DNA from: Fallopia convolvulus
Lineage: Eukaryota; Streptophyta; Magnoliopsida; Caryophyllales; Polygonaceae
Length of the DNA: 64,000 nucleotides
Assembly: GCA_964016875.1 (NCBI GenBank)
Contig: OZ024724.1
Location: 45,809,820-45,873,819, forward strand
Direction: 5' to 3'
How positions within the stretch are numbered: position 1 is the stretch's first letter; each line of letters opens with the position of its first letter. The translations under genes were made by a program, and so were the position numbers. Of the stretch, positions 11,189 through 21,787 are shown in pieces. The notes beneath the pieces were generated by a model. It was not told the origin of the DNA, did no database searches, and worked only from the letters and a program-made list of their open reading frames with translations.

Positions 11189-11990
11189 TTGTTTTCGCAT
11201 CGTATGACAGCAAGATATCGCAGGCTCGAATTTGACAACACCGATTACTATTCCAAACCCGAACGCACATTGCACCGTAGACGAAGTGAAAGTCGAGCCA
11301 TGGCTACACCTGAAGAGATGGCTCGACAGATGGAAGTTCTCCAGAAGCGGATGGAGGAGCTACAAGCTGATAGAGATGCCTTTGCTGCCTCTGCTGAACG
11401 TGAACGAGTTAACAATGCTGGTTTACAAGAAGAATTAAATGCATATCCAAGGAATGCTAAGCAATATATGCATCCAGAACTGAGAGTGTCGGAGTCTGCA
11501 ATTGTGCTTCCAGAGATAGAGAAGACATTTGAGATTAAATCTCAATTTATATCGTTAATAAAGAGGGCTCAGTTTGAAAGGAAACCTACTGAGTGCCCTA
11601 TGGAACCTATTAGGAACTTTCTTAATTTATGTGACACTATTGCTACTGAAGGTGTCTCACTTGAATATGTTCTTTTAAAAGCTTTTAGGTGGTCTGTTAC
11701 TGGAAAGACCTTGAGCTGGATGGAGAGCTTACCTCCTAAGTCTATCAGGAGTTGGAAGGCTTTGTATGATCAATTTCATACAAAGTTTTTCCCTCCTGCC
11801 AAGACAACGGAGTTGCGAAAACACATCACCTCCTATCACCAGCTGCCTAACGAGACCTTTGTAGAGACATGAGAAAGGTTTAAAGAGATGATAAGATAGT
11901 TCCCTACTCATGGGCAACCTTTATATGTGCTCCAAGAAATCTTTTTCCAGGGGATCAATGCAGAAATGAAGAACCGCATCAACACACATA
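11189..11990 (+). pseudogene. gag: Element B gag (capsid region), interrupted
   Basis: The frame is open from 11189 to a TGA at 11870 (227 codons). An N-terminal coiled-coil-like segment rich in Glu, Met and Gln (from MATPEEMARQME on) precedes the gag capsid region, with PIRNFLNLCDTIATEGV, LLKAFRWSVTGKTLSWMESL and KFFPPAKTTELRKHI as recognisable Athila gag blocks. Homology continues past the TGA (ERFKEMIR, then TAG) to about INAEMKNRIN near 11975. The TGA stands where relatives have Trp. The start is uncertain; ATG 11204 and 11299 are alternatives. No zinc knuckle follows, so the nucleocapsid part is missing. Confidence 0.8.
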
Positions 11991-12111
11991 CTGCGTGCGG
12001 TGGAAGAAGAATGTCGACTCCCAGCTAGGGAACATCGCTGCACAGATTCCCAGACCACAAGGGTAACTCCCGGGTCGTACCGAGGGAAACCCTAGAGGAC
12101 AAATAGCGGCG

Positions 12112-13468
12112 GTGCACCTTAGGAGCGGAAAGACACTACCGGAGTGTGCCCAAGCTAGGGAGAAGAGCTCCAAAACTGACAAAGAAGCCACGGCTCAGAT
12201 TGGTAACAAGCCAGAGAGGGTCGTTACCGAGCCTGAACAATTTGGCAACGATGCTCCCAGGATCGTTAACGACCCCAGTCCAGGTAAGTTCCCTATTCCG
12301 AGCTCATCTCTCAAACCCAGGCTCATTAACGACCCCACCAAGGTCGGTACCGATCCTCCAAATGCACCAATAGACCCTAATGTCAACCCGGTATCATCAC
12401 CTCTCGATCCCAATTTGGCCCAAAGAATGGTGAAATCTCTTCCCTTTCCTACTAAGAAGTCTAAGGACTCTACTGAAGGCAAGTTTAAGCGTTTCGTTAA
12501 GATTCTCCAGGGCTTAAATATTTCTATCCCATTCGATGAGGCCCTAAGAGAAATGCTGGCTTACACAGTTTTTGAAAGACATTCTTAGCAGGAAACGATC
12601 CATTATGGAGCTTCAAGATGAGGTCCGATTCAAGGCTCTATGTGATTTGGGAGCTAGCGTCAGTCTACTCCCTCTGTCAATCTGGTCAAAGGCCAACATG
12701 GGACCATTGGAACATGTGGACATGAGGCTATACATGGTGGACGGGTCAAGTGTATAAGCCACATGAGTCGTTGATCATTATCCCATTCAAGTTGGGAAGT
12801 TTTTCATTCCAAATGATTTTATCGTCCTTGACATGCCTGAAGATCCTCTAGTCCTCATCATTTTAGGTAGATCATTCCTAGCTACAGCAGGTTCTAGGGT
12901 AGACATGCGGAAAGAACTCCTCACCTTCGAGATATGAGAGGAACGTGTAGAGTTCAACCTTGACCAAAACGCCAACGACCCAACTACAGCCGCACAAATC
13001 GAGTTGTCCCAGCCAGAGCTCGACATTTCTGTTTCTAACGACTATACTCCAACAATCAGAGAAGACAGGAGTGTAACCAAGATTTCTACCGATCCTCCTC
13101 GGTTTAGTACCGAGCCTTTCATGCACCATTATGACGAAGGACTTGCCAACACAGGCTCATTAACGACCCCGATAACTTCAGTGTCAACATCATCACCAAT
13201 AAATCAAGGTGAGTACTCTAACCCTGAATTCACTATTACTGGTTATGATTCTTCTCCATACGTTGTTCCTACACAGTACTCCACTATCTATGCCATAGAG
13301 GAATCGAAACCGCCTTGGTTTTCGGATTTCACTAACCCTTGTGTAGGAATACCGGGCATATTGCTAGAAGATAAAGGACCAAATTTAGTGACACGAGTCA
13401 ATAATGCCTACAAAGCTAAGTATGGGGTCCCTCACAACCCTGACATAGCTGAAAAGGAACCACCTTAA
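12112..13468 (+). pseudogene. Element B gag-protease region, frameshifted, RT to integrase absent
   Basis: A first frame (12112-12588) carries the linker that precedes protease in Athila elements (MHLRSGKTLPE, then LNISIPFDEALREMLAY). After a +1 shift near 12570 the second frame (12572-13468) carries the aspartic protease: active-site motif CDLGASVSLLPL, then LVLIILGRSFLATAGSRVD. Stops at 12755, 12764 and 12936 break it. Downstream, at the place where RT should follow, is only low-complexity sequence built of VNDP, TDPP and GSLTTP units, encoded by the GTTAACGACC word in different frames. The ORF ends at 13468, 20 bp before the conserved post-pol element, so RT, RNase H and integrase are deleted. 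Confidence 0.75.
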
Positions 13469-13483
13469 CCCAAGGTAAGTACG

Positions 13484-13560
13484 TCGGGCTAACGACGTTA
13501 AAAATAGCGCTTATGGGAGGCAACCCAGTTTTTAGTTTAGTTTAGTTCTTTCTTTCTTTT
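13484..13560 (+). promoter_or_regulatory. Conserved post-pol element with hairpin, element B copy
   Basis: CGGGCTAACGACGTTAAAA, AGCGC and the hairpin core TGGGAGGCAACCCA (13514-13527, 4-bp stem, loop AGGCAA) match the A and D copies. A pyrimidine tract ending TTTTTAG follows at 13547-13563. The element has been kept although RT to integrase are gone. Confidence 0.6.
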
Positions 13561-14659
13561 TAGATCTTTTTCTTAACTTTCTTTTGAGTTTTTAGTAGTT
13601 TGAAGTTAGCAAGATAGAATTGTTTGGGGCTAACATGATACAGGGAGTGGGCTCAGAAAAACGCTGAAAAACAAGTCACACAGGCTCGTTAATGACCCCA
13701 ACCACAGTCGTATACGACCAATTTCGAGACCCGAATAGGCGGACACGGCAAGGTAAGTAGTTTTGACCTAATTCTATCTTCTATCCACTTTACCCATGCC
13801 ACCTCTTCCCCTATCTCTTGCCCCTCCTATTTAACCCTCTCAAAAACTCCCAATCCCACACTCAAATCTCAAACCAAATCCTCAAACCAATCCCACCGAA
13901 CTCTAACCACCTTCAATCGCTGCACCACTGCCCCTAACCCTGGAATCACACCACGATAACGAGCCCTCCACCCTCGAGTTCGTTACCGGCGAGTCACAAG
14001 CCTCGTTACCCTCCCAAAATTCAATCCTTGTTGTTCAATTCTTCAATTCAACGGTATGATTTCTAAATCCTAACTTTCTATTTGCAAGATTCATGATTTT
14101 GGGGTAAAAACTTCATATCTTGATCTTGTTTGAAGTGGTTAAGTTGCATGTCTACATTGCACAATGACTCTAGCATGTCTACTAATGGTTCTTGATCTTG
14201 ACTTATATTGGGTTGTTCTTGCTTAATTTTGCATTGAAATTTTGATTAGAAAAGCATGAACTAACTTGTTCTTGAATTGAGTTGATTTTCACCATGAAAA
14301 TTTTGGCAATTTTGGCATGATCGGGTGGGGTAATCGAGCAAGTATGGGGTGCATATGCTCGATTGTGTGTCTTATGTGGGATTGTGTTTGATCCATGCTT
14401 GATTAATTGGAAAATTTTGGATTTTAAAACTCATAATAACCCGCGAGTGGTTCTCGCCCAGGCTCGTTAACGACTTGTCCATGCTCGTTAAACGACCCTG
14501 CAATATGTCCAGTTTTAAACACAAGCTCAGGCTCGTTAACGACCCAGTTGGATCATTAATGAGGGAAGTCGAGAGCATTTCCAAAGCCAAGTATCGGGTC
14601 TCTTTTCTATTGGTTTGAGTGGATCTTATCTTGGACAATTCATGTTTTTGTAGGTCCAT
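13561..14659 (+). promoter_or_regulatory. Element B post-pol ORF promoter-like region and leader intron
   Basis: A TATTTAA box at 13828-13834 is followed by a CA/CT-rich leader, a donor-like CGGTATGAT (GT at 14054) and an acceptor TTTTTGTAG (AG at 14652-14653), six bases before the ATG at 14660. The implied intron is 600 bp. GTTAACGACC-type words cluster at 13682-13730, 13950-14010 and 14455-14575. Promoter and splicing are inferred from sequence only. Confidence 0.45.
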
Positions 14660-16244
14660 ATGGCAAGCACTAGCAGAGCTACCACAAGAGCCAGGAGGAA
14701 GAAGAGGACTCAACGGTCCCCGTCCCCTCCCCGTATGGATAATGTCATATTGGCCACTCAAGCACAAGCTGACCGCTTTGATGCCATCCTAGAGAAGGAC
14801 CACTACACTAGGTGGTTCTCGAGGTCAAGTGCTAAGGCAATGGGGTTTCATGAGGAAATCAAGCACGCTTTTACCATCCTCGGAGTACCTCAGCTGTTGA
14901 AGAAAGAGGTGACACCGCACTACCCGGTTCTCACCGCTGAGTTTTTGGCCACTCTCGAGACAAGCTTCAAATCTAAGACCTCGGTGGGAAGGATAAGATT
15001 CCGGCTAGGCAATGTCAACCATGAGTGCACAATGGTGGAGTTTAATGGCTATCTCGAGCTTCCTAACCCTTCTCGGGACTACAAAATCAAGGACTACAAT
15101 GTGACCAAAACTTGGAGTTATATTTCCGGGGAAGTTGAACCTTCCGCCGCAACACTTTCCGGGGCAAGAATCATCAACCCTATCTTCCGGATCATTCTTT
15201 GAGTATTAGCTGCCACATTTTGGCCCAAGAGAGAGCTGAATAGGCCAACACGGACGGAAGTTGCATGCCTCCGTACTATACTTTTTGAGGATCCCGCCCC
15301 AATGAACTTGGGGTATGAATGGTTGCAATATGTTGAGAAGCACGGGATAAATTCTAAAGAAGTGTGGTGCAGGAATCTGGTTAGTCTTTTGGCGGACAAG
15401 CTCGGCTTTGATCTCTCCCTCTACATGCCAAACCATGCCCAATTACTCGACAAGAACTATTGGTTTGTTTCCGGCATTTTTGTGTGGACCGAGAGAGGGA
15501 ATGCCACCAAAGTATTTGACCAAGATGTCCCTCTTACCCTAGCGAAGATGGAGCTTCTTTACGTACCAAATTGGTACGAGTCTTGGACGGGTCATGCATT
15601 CCCGTTAGAACATAAGCCACAAGATGAGCCATCGTTGAGGCCTTGTGAGACACGGTTTGAGAGAGAAGGAGAAGCTATAGATGAAGATGATGATGCAACG
15701 GAGGCAAAAACGGAGGTAGCTACGGAAGAGCTCGATATCGAGGACGACGACCTCGGTACCGAGGTTCTGGACAATAATGACAGCTTCGTTAATGATGCAC
15801 CCAGGGTCGTTAACGACTACTTCAAAGCTACTACCGAGGCACACAACTTCGGTAACGATCCCCGCCACCGCCTGTCGTGCCACAATCTTATGATCTTATG
15901 CCTTATAACCCGGTGATTTTTCAAGACCACTTCTAGCCTCAAGATCACTACCAACCATCTCCTCGACCCACTTACACTGGATTGAGTGTTCCACCTCATG
16001 GGCCGATGATCTTTCATTTCAGATGCAACAAATCAACTTGCAGCAGACACAACTCCACCAGAGGATGGATCGTTGGGAGGGTGTCTATTCCGATCGTATG
16101 GCTTTGGATGATGCGAGGCATCAACAAGCGGATGCTCGTTGGCGGACTATGGAGCAAAGGGTGACAATTGATGAGGAGCGTTGGAAGACCATGTATGAGT
16201 TTATGGGGAACTTTGAGCGCCAATTTCCACCACCAAAGCGCTGA
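14660..16244 (+). pseudogene. Element B post-pol (env-position) ORF, Athila ORF1-like, one stop and one frameshift
   Basis: The frame from ATG 14660 runs to TGA 15200, then continues without a stop to 15916. Near 15860 it shifts to the frame that ends at 16242-16244. The basic N-terminus (RARRKKR) is followed by the globular region (LTAEFLATLE, RIRFRLGNVNHECTMVEFNG), an acidic linker (15665-15800) carrying VNDAPRVVNDY units made of the element's own word, and a C-terminal coiled-coil-like segment (QQINLQQTQLHQRMDRWEG to FERQFPPPKR). There is no signal peptide or membrane segment. Compared with A it is far less damaged. The function is unknown; the position is that of the env-like gene of Athila/Calypso elements. 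Confidence 0.72.
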
Positions 16245-17811
16245 TTCAGCTTTTGAAAAGTTGTTTCTTTTCTGCTTCAGTTATCTTGTAAGTTTTTCTT
16301 TCTTTTTCTTTCTTTCTTTTCTTTTCTTCTGCTTAGTTTTCTTACAATGGGGACACTGTAATTTTTTTTTGAAAATTGAAAAATTCAAAAACGAGTTTTT
16401 AGAATGGATAAATACCCTTTCTTTTGGTTCTATGATAGTAGTTACTAGCATGATCATATAATTCCGTGCAAGCATGTTTTTTTATGGTATAACCTGATTC
16501 TTGATATGAGTTGTTTTTATAGAGGAAGAGCATGAAATTGAGCATATATAACTTTTAGCATGAGTGATGCAATCCAACAAAAATTGGTACCTTGTGAGTT
16601 ATTTTTGGCCTTATAGGGAGAACATCATAAATCCCTCTTCTTTCTTGTGTGATTACTCTCTTTATGTATATTATCTCTTGGAATTGTGATGGTTATCTAT
16701 TTCTTGAGACCTATATAAGATTTATAGTTCATTACTTGTGAAAGTCAAATGATAGAGAACTTATTTTTATAAACCTTATTAATCCTTATCCACCCTTACA
16801 TGATCCTTCTTTTGATAACCAATTTGAGCCTTTAATCCTTTTATTTTTAGCTCCACAAAATTTTCCATAGCCAATATAAGCTTGACCCTATCTGGGGATT
16901 AGGACTTAGAGTTGGAGAGGTTGGTTTTGTAGAGTGAAAATGTTATGTTTGGTTCAAAACAAGGGTTTTTGGGAAGGGTAGATTGGAAGTCTCTTGTTTG
17001 ATTTGATAAGAAGATCTCTTGGTAAGAAAGGGTGCACAAGAAGAAGAAGTTTGTTGGTTTAAAAGAAAGAAAACGAGTAGATAAAGTAGCTCGTTAACGG
17101 CCTAGTTTAGGTTGTTAACGGGGCTGTTCGAGCTGAAAAAAAGAGAACTGATGAGAAAAAAGGAGTGAAGAAGAGAAGTAAATGTGCATTTGTGTTTAAG
17201 AGTTAAACCAGAGATTCTTTTGTGTTTTTATGAGACATTCTAGGATATAAAAGGGTGAGAGTGCATGAAGAGAAGTGAGTTTGGTATAAGTATTTTATGA
17301 GTGTTTTGGGTGTATGTGTGAGTTCTTAGGAGTCTTTGATTCCCGGATATTATTAGCACCACATAGCCAAAATATTTCCATGCCTTATTGTCATTACCAA
17401 GACCTATTACAACCCGGCCGAATGGAAGCTTCTATGAAGTTTTTCATTGAGCCTAAGTTCTCTTGATGATTTTTGCTTGTTTTGACAAATCGTAGGTGGA
17501 GAGTTTGGTGATATAAGTTCCAATTTCTATGAGTTTTTGCATATAAGATGAGTCGAGAGATTGAATTTATAAGCCTAAACACTTAAGAGTTGAGAGAAAC
17601 ACATATATCCCTGGTGAGGTTGGATTGTATTTGCTTATGTCTATTAAGTGCTTATATATGTGTGATGATGTTAATAGTCATTTTCTATTTTCTGCTATGT
17701 TTTTGATGTTGCTTTTGAGTTGATGGTTATTGCTTGATGAGCATGTTTGTTTGGTTTTGATAATTGTACAGTGATTGCTTGAGGACACGCAAGTATAAGT
17801 ATGGGGTATAT
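16245..17811 (+). other. Element B 3' non-coding region, imperfect hairpin and polypurine tract
   Basis: No gene is visible. Boxes shared with A, C and D include AATATAAGCTTGACCCTATC (16872), CCCGGATATTATTAGCACCACAT (from 17342) and a stem TTGCTTG-AGGA-CACGCAA (17775-17791, one mismatch). The tract AAGTATGGGGTATA lies at the LTR edge. Two GTTAACGG words lie at 17094 and 17117. Confidence 0.65.
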
Positions 17812-18787
17812 TGATTATCGTGTTTTTAATAGATAGTTTCTTCGTATAAATACCCTTGTTCTAAGCTTAGGCAATGGGGGTGTGATATTAGTTTTAGGAG
17901 AAGTTGAGTAAGGAGAAGATATCGGACTGGGTTCGATCGAGAGAGAGAACTTAGGGTCGGTGATTGGATTTTTGCTCGTTGTTTTAAGTGTTTTCGGATT
18001 CAACGAAGTTTGTAAGACGATATTTTCTTATCAATTTCAAGTAAGTTTAGTTTCGTTTTTAATGTCTTATTTGATTAAAGTTGTTTGCTTTATTTGCATG
18101 AGTAGTGAGTAGTCTTCTTATCTAGGGTCGGGGTTGAAACCCGACATAGTTGTGCATGTTTAAATAAGTAAGTTGATGTTTTGATTGCCTTTTATCTATT
18201 AAATTGCTTGTTGTGCCTATGCTTAGACGATAGTCGAGGTAATCTGAGTTTTAGACTTGATCGAAAGAGAAAGTTATGAACTTGAATGTTGATATTGTTC
18301 GTTAACGAAAGTTTCGAGCTTTGGATTTAAAACAAGTGATAGAGTGAATTGATTTATGAAAAGTGATTGACTTGCTTGTTGGTCAGCGAAAGTTGATATA
18401 ATTATCTTTAAAGGCATGATCTTTATCTTCATATGAGTTTTTATGCATAGCTATGTTGTGGTAACCCTTGTCATAGATCTTTTATTTCATTGAATTAGTT
18501 TGTTTGCTTTCGAATCATTCGTTATCGAGTTCATACCCTCGGTACCGAACCTGCATTTTAGGTCGTTAGTTGTTCTGTGTTTGTAGGTTTTCCAGGTTCG
18601 TTAACGACCCTGACAAGGTCGTTAAAGAGGTTGGTCGTAGCTGTGTTAGCCTCTTTTGCTTTGTTTTCTTGTTTTAGTAGTTGATAGACAAACAACCGCG
18701 CTTCTTGTGGAACGATCTTGACTTCGCTATACTAAGAGAGGTCTTGACTTATAAATTTATTTGTTGTCAATAAATCCTCCCTCAACA
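17812..18787 (+). repeat. Element B 3' LTR, 976 bp
   Basis: The LTR starts TGATTATCGTG after the polypurine tract and ends CCTCAACA at 18787. The part from 18222 pairs with the 5' remnant at 10520-11088. It carries the cluster TTCGTTAACGACCCTG / GGTCGTTAAAGAGG at 18598-18630. The right flank TTGAG is the presumed target duplication; the left copy would be outside the window. Confidence 0.85.
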
Positions 18788-19889
18788 TTGAGCATAACTT
18801 TGTATTCGTGAAAGAAAGGAAGAAGTCTTGTGGGTGAGATTTGTACGAGTGGTTTAGTTGACTTGAGAGTTCGACGACATAGCGTGAGACTGAGAGTTGT
18901 GAGACAGAAATGTAAAGTATGGTTCAAGGTTGTGGGATTAAATACTTCTACATGAAAGATCTTTGTAAACAGATAAAGAAACCAATAGAGCTAGTTAAAG
19001 TACTCATTTAAATCCGACTGAATGAGAAGCTTGGAAAGGAGTGGGCTAGTTTTACTTTGAGTTAACTAGTTGATTTACAATGAGTTTCTACTACATATTT
19101 TTTTTTTTTCAAGTCTTGGTACGTTATTTCCTCATTGAATATTCCATTGTGTATTTTACTCAAAGTCGTTAACTCCTATTGTAAGTACTAACGATCCTAC
19201 AATTTCCAAACATGATACTATGGAGTGTAACTCCCAAAGTCTTTTAAAATATTTTATAAAACCGACTAGTTGATAAAGGTTGCAACTTTTTCTTCAATTA
19301 AAAAATATTATTAAAAGATTATCGTGTCTTTCTTTCAGTACAAATTGAATGAAATTAAAATAAAATATAACTAGCATTTTAAAATAGTATGATTAATATT
19401 ATTTTTATTACATACAATTTTCCATACTCAAACAATACAACAAATTGCTTAAATAATTATTTAACCTAATTTAGAAATACAACATTACATGGAATACACA
19501 TTGCATCAAAAATAATTTAATGACCAATCATTTACCAAATAAAAATTTAATACTATATTTTTATTTGGGTTAAATTTAAACATAAAATTTGAAAAATGAA
19601 AGTAAATAAAACCAATCATTAAAAACTAGTATTTATAATATTATGCCTTTACTTACAATACACTTATGCACCACACTAAAATAAAATAAAAAACAAACGT
19701 TTACAAGCACTTAATCTAATATCCATTTATAGTATGCACCACATCCATATAATAATGGAATAAAATCAAAAACTACCATTTAAGCTAATATAAAATTAAA
19801 ATTCCAACAAAAAGAAATATATATTAATAGTTTTAACATACCAAAAAATGACAATTTCTTACAATTAATTTCTTATCATGACAATATCA

Positions 19890-19897
19890 TATATAAT
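19890..19897 (+). promoter_or_regulatory. TATA box of the thionin-like gene
   Basis: TATATAAT lies 82 bp upstream of the ATG at 19980, with an A/C-rich leader between. The same box is kept in the second unit (near 22912-22919). Confidence 0.6.
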
Positions 19898-19979
19898 GCT
19901 TCTTTGAAAACACTATTTTAAAGCAAAAAATTCTAACACATTCAAAACAAACCAAATTGCACAAACGAGACAAATAAAA

Positions 19980-20487
19980 ATGAAGGCAATTTTTGTCTAT
20001 TTCTTTGTTCTCTCAATGATTCTTGTTCCTTCAAGTGCAAGTTGGTTTGGAGTTGCAAAATGTACGCTACTCTGCGGACTAAAATGCGGAGGAAATCCAT
20101 TTTGCATTGTACCTTGCTATACCGAATGTAACAAAAACTTTCCTCTCAATGTCGAAGAAATGGATAAGTACTCTTTATGTACCACAGGTTGTGTTATTTC
20201 AAATTGCTACATTAGTGTCGAAATCTCAAAAAACGAAGGTATATTGCCCTGTCTTTTAGATGGTGGATTAAGTGTTTTTTTCTTTTTTTAAATTGTTTAT
20301 ATCTAATTTTTTTTAATTATTTCTATATCGCAATCTATAATTATATAATAAATTGTGTTTTTGATTTGTAGTAGACTCTACTCAGGAGAAGTTGTTGAGC
20401 AATTGTGTACAAGATTGTGACAAAACATGCAAGTTAAGGACAAGCAACAAGATTGATGGGAAGCTAAACGAGTTAACAAGGAATTAA
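19980..20487 (+). CDS. Secreted 12-cysteine thionin-like peptide, two exons
   Basis: Exons 19980-20238 and 20372-20487 give 124 residues; the 133-bp intron has GT (20239) and AG (20370-20371) borders and sits after the first base of codon 87. Residues 1-21 form a signal peptide (hydrophobic FVYFFVLSMILVPSSA), so the product is secreted. The mature part has 12 cysteines in regular groups: C-x3-C-x3-C-x5-C-x3-C-x3-C, then C-x3-C-x4-C, and in exon 2 C-x3-C-x3-C. Repeated C-x3-C spacing suggests paired helices as in plant thionin-like and alpha-hairpinin-like peptides; such peptides are often defensive, but no activity is shown here. The frame is intact. A TATA box and an AT-rich 3' flank support a real gene. 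The acceptor is a NAGNAG (TAGTAG), allowing a one-codon variant. Confidence 0.8.
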
Positions 20488-21787
20488 ATTTCCTAAAAAC
20501 TCATTCTTGTTATCGTATGATAAATTAAAATTCAATATATTCTATTGTATTTATTCTATTGCCGTATTGGCAATATTGATTATAAGTAAACCTATAATTA
20601 AACATTTCTTTAAACTTCATCTATGCATTCTTGAATTTCGATCATAAGTAGAGAACTCCTGAGGTTGTAAATTCAAGTTAAAAAATTATATACAAAAACA
20701 TAGTAAATCCTTTTCCGATTCAATAAAATCATACAAATTGTTACAATTACTGATCAAAATTACGAGATATATATCGAGGAAAATATCCCTTTGATAATCT
20801 CACGTTCGACGTTGAAACAAATCTTAACCCTTAATGCTTACAAAACATCTAGGTTCAATAAATTTAGAAGACCACGCTTTGAATTACATAACTTTTTGGT
20901 CGGGTGATTGTAATAGGGTTGTTCCCCGTTCCTTGGGTTCTTTTTGGGATACATTATTTATTCGAGAAAGGAACACCCTTATATCAATTACAAACACCAT
21001 TAATATCACACGATATTCATTTTGTAGGATTTTTTTTAATACCATCTAAGTATATTTAAAATAAGATCATATGACAGATTGCAACATATATGTTTCAATG
21101 AATTGCGTAAATCCATACACCTAATAAGTTCCAGCCTCAAACCAAAGATATTTCATCATTCTATATCGTTAAAATCATTAGTTCGAATTTTGATTGTGAA
21201 AGCTATACCAAAGATTTAAATGTGTTATTTGTGCATCATTTTACACCACAAACAATTCATTTATTTTAATATTTAAATCATTTACAATTAAATATTGTTT
21301 GAATATATAAATATAACGATAGATTTATTTTGATAGTCAATGTGTGTAACATACAAGTGTTCATGCATAATATAATCCTTGAATTAATGCGAAAATAGAT
21401 TTATTTTTGTTAGAAACTTTTGTTTTGATGGTTCTTTAGGTTAGTGACATAGAAGGTGCATGGAGATTCGGTGACATCAAGTAATGTGAAGAAGTCACTA
21501 ACAAGGACAACTGGCAGAAAATAATTTTAGGAAGGAAAATACTAATTTTATCCATGCCTATTAGTGTGTTTATTTTAGGAGAAAATCAACACCAAAGAGT
21601 GCATAAATCAAAAGAATGTGCAAGGATTATTGTGTGATATTCCTTATATGCTTAGAAGTTATTTTACAAAAGATCTTGTAAAATTACATGAGATGTCATT
21701 TCCTAAACTCACTAGGAAATTATATGACACGATATCACATCTTTTTCAAACTTAAATATTAATTTATTTAGGTTAGAAAAAAGGGAC

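Larger units (their letters stand above)
18788..21787 (+). repeat. Tandem unit 1 (about 3 kb) holding the intact thionin-like gene
   Basis: The sequence from ACTTTGTATTCGTGAAAG onward recurs about 3.0 kb later, at 21801, with high identity over gene, upstream and downstream DNA, so the whole locus is duplicated in direct orientation. Element B was inserted at its left boundary. Outside the gene the unit is AT-rich and holds nothing else I can identify. Confidence 0.85.
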
